NCBI GenBank assembly: GCA_015233485.1
Contig: JADFXO010000296.1
Coordinates: 1-5,017, forward strand
Source: Nitrospirota bacterium
GTDB taxonomy: Bacteria > Nitrospirota > Thermodesulfovibrionia > Thermodesulfovibrionales > Magnetobacteriaceae
DNA: 5,017 bases
Direction of reading: 5' to 3'
Part shown: positions 1-5,017 of the stretch, piece by piece
How positions within the stretch are numbered: the stretch's first letter is position 1
Layout: the number at the start of each line of letters is the position of its first letter
Position numbers and translations under genes: made by a program
The notes under the pieces: model-generated
What the model saw: only the letters and a program-made list of their open reading frames with translations
Told to the model about the DNA's origin: nothing
The model's database searches: none

Positions 1-1
1 T

Positions 2-1294
2 ATGGGAATCGATATTGATAGGAATCCCCCTGAAAAATCAATATATCTTTCATTTCTGCGAAAAGCCAACTTACATATTGAAAATAATGGTAAGTATATG
101 TTGAAATTACCGGAAGTTGAGCAGGATATGTGTAATATTTTGCCTACATTCTATAGAATACATGAAACACTGTCAGATAAAAAAGATATAAGGTGTAAAA
201 TGTCCGATATAATCACCGACCTAGAAAAACCTCCTTATGGAGTAAAAAAGGGGGTCGTTCCGATCCTTCTTGCAGTGTATGTAAAGATTCACGAGCAAAG
301 TTTGTCCTGCTATGAAAATAGTGCCTTTATGATTAAAGTTACAGGTATTGATTTTCAAAGGATAATAAAGGCACCTGAGACGTTTGAAATACAGCTTAGC
401 CATTTATCTGGAATTTGTGAGGTGATTATTACTACGTTGATAGATGAATTAAAAATAAAGCTACCGCAAGACAGGAAGCCAAACATCCTCGATATAGTCA
501 AACCATTATGTGAATTTGCGGCACAATTGACTGCTTATAGCCACAGAACTATGAACTTGTCTGAAACAGCGTTTACCGTCAGAAATGTATTAATGACAGC
601 CAAAGAACCTGCTGCCATGTTGTTTCAGGATTTGCCCGTAGCCTGTGGTTTCCAGGCGTTTACAGTTAACGAGACGATAAGTACGGATTCTGACTCTATA
701 AGAAAAGAAGATATAAAGTCATTCTCTCTTAAACTCAAAGAGTCCGTAGAAGAACTGAATGATTCTTACGTAAATTTGATCGACAGAATGGAGAGATCTT
801 TACTAAAAGCATTTAGTCATTCAGGAGACGTAATAATTTTACGGAGCCTTTTATCAAATGTTACCGGTTGTATAATTGACTCGATTTCCGAGCCGCGACT
901 TAAGGGGTTTTGTAAGAGATTATCCGATATGAATTTGGATGATAAAATGTGGTTGGAATCTCTAGGAAACTTTATATGCTCGAAGCCACCTTCGAGATGG
1001 GTCGATTCAGACGAGGATATATTTACTCTCGAACTCTCTATTTTAGCAAGGAGATTTCGTAATGTTGAAAGTATTTTTTATTCGGAAAACGCTAAACGGT
1101 ACGCTGTAAATAGCGAACGTATATCGATAACTAAACCAGATGGCAATGAGATAAACCATATATATCGGATTAATGACGTTGACGAGGATGTAGTTAATAA
1201 GCTGGAATTTGAAATCGGTAAACTTATAAATAGAGATAAGAAACATGGCATAACAGCTATATCGCGTACTCTATGGAAAATGTTATCAGAATGA
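2..1294 (+). CDS. C-terminal part of a large uncharacterised protein, possibly a defence-island NTPase (5' end outside window)
   Basis: The frame is open to the first base of the window, and the ATG at position 2 has no visible upstream signal, so it is probably an internal methionine and the gene probably starts further left. The 430 visible residues contain no Walker, nuclease or membrane motif and look mainly helical. Recognisable patches are a KPPYG..KGVVPILLA stretch (residues 76-91), YENSAFM (104-110), a LIKAP-like IIKAPETFEIQ (121-131), DDKMWLESL (313-321) followed by KPPSRW (328-333) and LARRFR (348-353), and ITKPDGNEI (376-384) near the end. From memory, this order of patches occurs in the C-terminal half of large proteins of more than 1,000 residues, usually annotated only as ATP-binding or hypothetical, in restriction and defence neighbourhoods. 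That is recollection, not a search result. It lies 21 bases upstream of the GHKL kinase gene on the same strand, suggesting one operon. Its own biochemical activity cannot be read from this fragment. Confidence 0.8.
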   Translation: MGIDIDRNPPEKSIYLSFLRKANLHIENNGKYMLKLPEVEQDMCNILPTFYRIHETLSDKKDIRCKMSDIITDLEKPPYGVKKGVVPILLAVYVKIHEQSLSCYENSAFMIKVTGIDFQRIIKAPETFEIQLSHLSGICEVIITTLIDELKIKLPQDRKPNILDIVKPLCEFAAQLTAYSHRTMNLSETAFTVRNVLMTAKEPAAMLFQDLPVACGFQAFTVNETISTDSDSIRKEDIKSFSLKLKESVEELNDSYVNLIDRMERSLLKAFSHSGDVIILRSLLSNVTGCIIDSISEPRLKGFCKRLSDMNLDDKMWLESLGNFICSKPPSRWVDSDEDIFTLELSILARRFRNVESIFYSENAKRYAVNSERISITKPDGNEINHIYRINDVDEDVVNKLEFEIGKLINRDKKHGITAISRTLWKMLSE

Positions 1295-1315
1295 TCAATA
1301 CAAGAAAAGTTCGAA

Positions 1316-3712
1316 ATGTCTTTTAAAGTAGCGGCCAGAACAATACTTATGCTTGGAGCAGAGCTTATAAGCTCCGACGGAATAGCCTTTTATGAGTTAA
1401 TCAAGAACGCTTTCGATGCAAGATCGAAGGATGTAGATATAAGTGTTGTTGAGAGATTGCCCTACATGAAATATAAGGAGTTCAAAAAAATAATTCATGA
1501 TCAACCAGTAGTAACCAAACGTTTTATTGATACACAGAAAGAAAGTATTTCATCTGCAATTAAATCCGGAACACCTTATAAAGATAAATTTATTGAAGAA
1601 CTTAAACTAACTGATTCAATGGGAACTTTGCTTAATGTCCTTGATAATACTAACTATATTGAGATCAAAGATACCGGTCAAGGGATGTCATTTGAACACC
1701 TCGAAGAAGTATACCTGACAATAGGAACCCGTTTTAGATATATAGAGAGGAAGAAGCTTCAAGAAAAGTATTCTAATAATAATGAAGAAAATAATGACAA
1801 TGAAATTAAACCAATACTAGGCGAAAAAGGAGTTGGGCGGCTTTCGGTAATGAGGCTAGGCGATCGTCTGAAAGTCCGTACCAAGAAAAAAGGCGAAATA
1901 TTTTGGAACTTCATTAACATTGACTGGACAGTATTTTCACACGAAGAAGATACTCTAATTCATGAAATAGATGTTTCTCCTTATAAAAGGAGAACAAGTA
2001 TAGATATAGGGGCTTCAGGTACAATTATCACCATTTATGCATTGAAGTCATGTTGGTCAAAGGAAAAAATTGAAGATATTACTAAGGAAGTTTTACGTAA
2101 GCTTACAGATCCTTTTTCGCCTAAAAAAAGATATCCCTTCAAAATTGAATATAATGGTGAGGAAATTAGAGTAAAGCGATTCGATAACCTTCTTTATGAC
2201 CTCGCTCATGCAAAGGTTAATGCCGAATTTAGAATAGACAAAGAGATCGACCCTCACTTAACGGGGACTATAGAGTACTGGCCGACGGCAAAAGATAAGA
2301 AGGGAAACTCATATAAGCATAGTATTGATTTTAATTATGATAATCTTAAATCTATTTGCAATTTGGTATCTCCTGATGTTTTAAAATCTCTTGGACCATT
2401 TGATTTAACTTTATTTTGGTTTAATCGTCGCCGTATCTTAGGATTAGAAGGTATTGGTAATCAAAAGGAATTAAGAGAGATGATTAACGATTGGGCAGGT
2501 GGTTTGATGCTTTATCGTGATGGTTTCAGGGTAATGCCTTATGGCTATAAGGATGATGATTGGTTGGATCTTGATAAAAAAGCCCTTGGATGGGGTGGTT
2601 TTAAGGTAAACAGACGACAGATTGTTGGAAAGGTTGACATTTCTTTTATAAAGAATCCAATGCTTATCGATCAAACAAACCGGGAAGGGCTTGTTGATAA
2701 CGATGAAAAAGAGGCAATGATTACAATGCTTAAACAAGTACTTCTATCTTTTAAAACGTTCCTGGATAGAATAGATAGGGAGATTAAGATTGAAGAGGGG
2801 GTAAGTTTAAAAACACTTGAAAGTAAATTTGAGGTAGAAGAGCGTGAAATCAACGAACAATTAAATATGCTTATCGATGAGTTTAATATTCCTAAAAACA
2901 ACTCTGTATTGAAGGCTATTTACAATACAATTTATAAAATAAGAGATTTGTTGAATAAAGCTAAAGATTTAGCTGATATGCATGAGGAAGACCGCACAAA
3001 GTATCTTCACCTTGCTGGTGTTGGCCTCATGGCGGAAATTCTGGCTCATGAACTTAATAGAGCATCAGGAAATCTTATTAGCACACTTAAAGATATTCCT
3101 AAAACTGAACTTACAGATACTTTAAAGAATCATCTTGACACATTTTCATCACAACTTAAAACTCTCCAAAAACGATTAAAGATAATAGATCCTTTGAGTA
3201 CAAGAGGTAGACAGGTAAAAGAAACGTTTAATCTTGTTTCATGGGTAAATGATATCATGACAACCCATGAGGCGCAATTTAAAAGACATGGTATTAAATA
3301 TAACTTACTAGTCAAACCATCTGCGAAATCCGAGCTTAAAATCACAGCCGTCAAGGGAATGATTGTCCAAATATTAGAGAATCTGATATCTAATTCAATA
3401 TATTGGCTGAATGACTATAAGAAAGATCTAAAATATTTCGAACCTAAAATTACTATTGTAATAGATACAAATTCAGCAATATTGTATTTTTCCGATAATG
3501 GCCCGGGAATTCGCCAAGAACACGGTGAAGACATATTTCTACCATTTTTCTCTTTAAAACCGTTTAAAATTGGCAGAGGACTCGGACTTTACATATCGAA
3601 AGAGATTGCAACGTACAACTCTGCATCACTGTATCTATCAAAAGAAGACATTAATGATTCAAATAAATTATCAACTTTTATTCTTGAACTGGGGGATAGG
3701 AATGACAAATGA
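1316..3712 (+). CDS. Soluble dual-GHKL protein: Hsp90/MORC-like ATPase fused to a histidine kinase core
   Basis: This is an intact gene of 798 residues. The N-terminal ATPase has an ELIKNAFDA N-box (residues 27-35, fitting E-x3-N-x2-D-A), DTGQGM (119-124) and GEKGVGR (169-175). A middle region follows with MLYRDGFRVMPYG (398-410), DDWLDLD (414-420) and NPMLIDQTNREGL (447-459), as in Hsp90/MORC-type ATPases. A charged helical, possibly coiled-coil segment (about 465-565) leads to a histidine-kinase core: H-box AHELN with H578 as likely phosphorylated histidine, an N-box around E688-N693, G1 DNGPG (727-731), F-box FLPFF (741-745) and G2 GRGLGL (753-758). No signal peptide or membrane segment is visible, so it should act in the cytosol. 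The likely chemistry is ATP-dependent autophosphorylation of H578 and transfer to the receiver protein encoded next; the N-terminal ATPase may be the sensing or gating module (inference). The ATG at 1316 is chosen because the N-box needs the residues that follow and the preceding gene ends at 1294; the upstream ribosome site is weak (AAGAAAAG, 1302-1309). Confidence 0.93.
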   Translation: MSFKVAARTILMLGAELISSDGIAFYELIKNAFDARSKDVDISVVERLPYMKYKEFKKIIHDQPVVTKRFIDTQKESISSAIKSGTPYKDKFIEELKLTDSMGTLLNVLDNTNYIEIKDTGQGMSFEHLEEVYLTIGTRFRYIERKKLQEKYSNNNEENNDNEIKPILGEKGVGRLSVMRLGDRLKVRTKKKGEIFWNFINIDWTVFSHEEDTLIHEIDVSPYKRRTSIDIGASGTIITIYALKSCWSKEKIEDITKEVLRKLTDPFSPKKRYPFKIEYNGEEIRVKRFDNLLYDLAHAKVNAEFRIDKEIDPHLTGTIEYWPTAKDKKGNSYKHSIDFNYDNLKSICNLVSPDVLKSLGPFDLTLFWFNRRRILGLEGIGNQKELREMINDWAGGLMLYRDGFRVMPYGYKDDDWLDLDKKALGWGGFKVNRRQIVGKVDISFIKNPMLIDQTNREGLVDNDEKEAMITMLKQVLLSFKTFLDRIDREIKIEEGVSLKTLESKFEVEEREINEQLNMLIDEFNIPKNNSVLKAIYNTIYKIRDLLNKAKDLADMHEEDRTKYLHLAGVGLMAEILAHELNRASGNLISTLKDIPKTELTDTLKNHLDTFSSQLKTLQKRLKIIDPLSTRGRQVKETFNLVSWVNDIMTTHEAQFKRHGIKYNLLVKPSAKSELKITAVKGMIVQILENLISNSIYWLNDYKKDLKYFEPKITIVIDTNSAILYFSDNGPGIRQEHGEDIFLPFFSLKPFKIGRGLGLYISKEIATYNSASLYLSKEDINDSNKLSTFILELGDRNDK
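3691..3696 (+). promoter_or_regulatory. Ribosome binding site of the receiver gene
   Basis: GGGGGA lies five bases before the ATG at 3702, inside the end of the kinase gene. It decides the start of the receiver protein: the longer open frame, beginning at 3570, would overlap the conserved G2-box end of the kinase by more than 140 bases and adds residues unrelated to a receiver fold. The 11-base overlap of the two genes suggests translational coupling. Confidence 0.6.
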
Positions 3713-4346
3713 TGAGCTTAAGCCAATAAGGGAGATTCTAGAAAAACATAGTATCGATAAGATAGCCGTAATTGACGACGAATTTAATTTGCCAAAAAGA
3801 AGAGTTTATGAACCAAATGTTTTTGAAGAATTTGTAGATTATATTAAAGAAAATGATAAATGTTTGAATGAATTAAAATCGTTTCTAATAAACGTTAATA
3901 AGAGTGAAGAAATTTCTCCAGATAGCATCTCGGATAATCTTTTAGAACAACTTTGGAATAAAAGAGATGACCTTGATGCTCTAAAGATGCCGTGCGAGAA
4001 ATTCTTTTTTAATAGTTATTCAGATAATTTAAAAAATACGCAAATGAATAAACAAATAGTACCAGCATTAGAAGCATTATTTGGAAAGAATGTCTTAAAA
4101 TATCATGAGGATGTTGAAGCAGCATCAATTGGTGAAGAAGTGGTACTTATCGATTATTATCTTGGAGATCCGAATCCCCCGGGCATTAATCAATCCGAAT
4201 CAGATCCTCCTTCTGTTATAAAATCTACAAAAATAGCATTGGAAATCTTTAGAAAGAGCAGAAATAAAAAGCCTACAATAATTTTGATATCACATCTTAA
4301 AGAAGATCAAGAAAATTTGATTTCATCGTTTATCGAGAAAAGATAA
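3702..4346 (+). pseudogene. Response-regulator receiver domain with large insertion, truncated at the IS21 junction
   Basis: From the ATG at 3702 the visible product is 214 residues. Receiver hallmarks are present: strand 1 IAVIDDEF (residues 21-28) with acidic pair D25-D26, strand 3 VVLIDYYLG (147-155) with likely phosphoacceptor D151, and strand 4 TIILISHL (192-199) with switch residue S197. The acidic pair and phosphoacceptor are 125 residues apart; in CheY-like domains the gap is about 45, so roughly 80 extra residues sit between strands 1 and 3. The conserved lysine of strand 5, helix 5 and any output domain are missing: the frame stops at 4344-4346, exactly where IS21 sequence begins. 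The start overlaps the kinase gene by 11 bases, so kinase and receiver are almost certainly partners. A truncated receiver without the strand-5 lysine is unlikely to signal normally, hence the pseudogene call. The lost part could carry an effector domain. If the junction is an assembly artefact the real gene would be longer and intact. Confidence 0.8.
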
Positions 4347-4837
4347 AAGACCTGTTCAGCCTCAACTTCATCGACAGACATGAAAACGCTATATTCTGCG
4401 GCCCCGTAGGCGTCGGTAAGACACATCTGGCAAACGCCCTGGGGTTAATCGCTTGTCGCAAGATGCAAAGCGTTTTAAAGGTCAAGGCAAGTGATATGCT
4501 CAAGACGCTTCACCAAAGCAGAGCAGACAACTCTCTGGCCAGGGAACTTATCACGTTAATCGGCATAGACCTGCTCATAGTAGACGACTTCGGCCTAAAA
4601 CCCCTTACCGGTGAACAATCAAGCGATTTTTATGAAATTATAGTGGAGCGGTATGGCAGAGCTTCAACGATACTTACCAGCAATCGCCACGTGGAGGAGT
4701 GGGTTCCTTTGTTCGAGGACCCTATTGTGGCCAACTCAGCGCTCGACCGTCTTGCCCATAACGCTCATCAGCTAGTAATCGAGGGTGAAAGTTATAGACG
4801 AAGAATGGCTCCTCCTCAATCGGCACGAAAGGATTAA
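4346..4837 (+). pseudogene. istB: IS21-family helper ATPase IstB, N-terminally truncated
   Basis: Reading in this frame from the first lysine codon at 4346 gives 163 residues that match the AAA+ core of IstB, the ATPase that loads the IstA transposase and selects targets in IS21 transposition. Visible motifs are a FIDRHEN lead-in, Walker A GPVGVGKT (4400-4423), Walker B LLIVDD (4571-4588), a sensor TSNR (4676-4687) and the usual ending with SALDRL and SYRRR. Family members are about 240-260 residues, so about 90 N-terminal residues, which make the IstA-interacting and DNA-clamping part, are missing. The frame is closed upstream at 4298 and no start codon precedes the Walker A motif; the first ATG, at 4463, lies behind it. 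The product therefore cannot be functional. No istA is present. Codon use is more G/C-rich than in the preceding genes, in keeping with a mobile origin. Confidence 0.9.
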
Positions 4838-4860
4838 GGACAAAAGGCTGTGGAAATGGC

Positions 4861-4900
4861 AGGATTATTGAAAACTCAAAAACAAGTTTCCAACAATCCT
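4861..4900. repeat. 16-bp imperfect inverted repeat (hairpin) in the IS21 tail
   Basis: The arms are 4861-4876 and 4885-4900, with an 8-base loop. Fourteen of 16 positions pair; the two mismatches become G-U pairs if the minus strand is transcribed. It lies 24 bases after the istB stop. There is no T-run behind it on the plus strand, so it is not a standard terminator. It may block read-through transcription or form part of the end structure of the element. Confidence 0.65.
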
Positions 4901-4901
4901 T

Positions 4902-4938
4902 TTAACAACTCTCAGCAAAGAACGCTTCGAGTTGTTAA
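4902..4938. repeat. 10-bp perfect inverted repeat TTAACAACTC / GAGTTGTTAA
   Basis: The arms are 4902-4911 and 4929-4938 with a 17-base loop, directly after the previous hairpin. No promoter or T-run is attached. With its neighbour it fills most of the space between the istB stop and the right end, so it is treated as part of the IS21 tail. Confidence 0.65.
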
Positions 4939-4978
4939 CATTCCCACAAGCCTCTACTACCATTTTTTGCAAAATTTT

Positions 4979-4996
4979 AAAGGACAAAAAAGGACA
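4979..4996. repeat. Tandem AAAGGACA repeats at the probable IS21 right end
   Basis: AAAGGACA occurs at 4979-4986 and 4989-4996, ten bases apart, which is one helical turn. A related copy, AAGGACAAAA, lies across the istB stop codon at 4836-4845 and is identical to 4980-4989. Multiple short repeats near each end are the known IstA binding sites in IS21-family elements, which supports this assignment. The palindromes TTTTGCAAAA (4965-4974) and AAAATTTT (4971-4978) lie just inside. Confidence 0.5.
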
Positions 4997-5017
4997 TCGG
5001 ATGATACAATACTGTAA
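4997..5017. other. Short flank beyond the probable IS right end
   Basis: These 21 bases follow the last GGACA repeat. They are too short to assign. They are either host DNA on the far side of the element or the outermost bases of the element if its true end lies further right. Confidence 0.3.

Larger units (their letters stand above)
4846..4952. repeat. Outer imperfect inverted repeat enclosing both hairpins
   Basis: GGCTGTGGAAAT (4846-4857) is the near reverse complement of ATTCCCACAAGCC (4940-4952), with one extra base and one mismatch. It brackets the two inner hairpins, so a single strand of this stretch could fold into a three-way junction. GTGGAAA/TTTCCAC pairs beyond istB are, as I recall, common in IS21-family elements. 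Confidence 0.5.
4337..4996 (+). mobile_element. Remnant of an IS21-family insertion sequence (3' part of istB plus right end)
   Basis: The stretch holds the 3' two thirds of istB, a structured non-coding tail and a probable right end. The left boundary is set by the point where the receiver sequence stops resembling a receiver and the IstB frame becomes recognisable; it may lie anywhere from about 4331 to 4350. The right boundary is taken at the last GGACA (4992-4996), because IS21-family elements end in CA on this strand and carry repeated subterminal transposase sites; this end is an inference. The left end, istA and the start of istB are absent, so no target duplication can be scored. Confidence 0.7.

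Noticed and set aside
979..996. Perfect 7-bp hairpin CTCGAAG / CTTCGAG with a 4-base loop
   Set aside because: It lies inside the first gene, over codons of the conserved-looking KPPSRW region, with no T-run after it; most likely a coincidence of coding sequence.
1295..1315. Separate promoter for the kinase gene
   Set aside because: The 21-base gap is too short for a promoter of its own, and no convincing -10/-35 pair was seen in the end of the upstream gene.
2471..2737. Minus-strand open frame, together with those at 221-403, 1043-1246, 2671-2901 and 3130-3354
   Set aside because: All are short, lie antisense inside well-supported genes, show no recognisable motif and no ribosome site; they are shadows of the plus-strand genes.
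3570..3701. Longer start for the receiver gene
   Set aside because: It would overlap the conserved G2-box end of the kinase gene in another frame. The ATG at 3702 has its own GGGGGA site and yields a receiver starting where the family does.
2..4346. Assignment to a named defence system such as Detocs
   Set aside because: Only the general kinase-receiver logic is shared; the kinase architecture, the insertion in the receiver and the large upstream gene do not match what is known of Detocs, so no name is given.
4463..4837. A short standalone IstB starting at the ATG at 4463
   Set aside because: That start lies after the Walker A motif, which is readable in the same frame at 4400-4423; it is an internal methionine of a truncated gene.

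Overview
The window is a compact, all-plus-strand gene block from an A/T-rich bacterial (possibly archaeal) genome that I cannot place taxonomically. It ends in a fragment of an IS21-family insertion sequence whose codon use is visibly more G/C-rich. There is no rRNA, tRNA, CRISPR array or long empty stretch. The only non-coding stretch of any size is the 180 bases after the IS gene.

Layout: (1) positions 2-1294 are the open 3' part of a gene that runs off the left edge. Its sequence reminds me of the C-terminal part of large, mostly unnamed NTPase-type proteins from defence or accessory islands, but no catalytic domain lies inside the window. (2) After 21 bases comes an intact 798-residue cytosolic protein with two GHKL (Bergerat-fold) ATPase modules: an N-terminal Hsp90/MORC-like ATPase with its middle domain, then a helical linker and a complete C-terminal histidine-kinase core (H-box, N, G1, F and G2 boxes). 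(3) Overlapping its end by 11 bases, and probably translationally coupled, is a response-regulator receiver domain with a large insertion. It stops before the last receiver strand. (4) Immediately after that stop the sequence becomes an istB pseudogene lacking its N-terminal third, followed by a structured post-istB region and the probable right end of the element.

Taken together, genes 1-3 look like one operon: a large (ATPase-like) component, a soluble sensor kinase in which a Hsp90/MORC-type ATPase may be the sensing module, and a receiver protein whose output domain is missing here. By gene content this is a plausible phosphorelay-controlled accessory or defence system, but that role is inference. 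In this copy the third gene has been cut by the IS fragment, so the system is either inactivated or the window contains an assembly join at a repeat.
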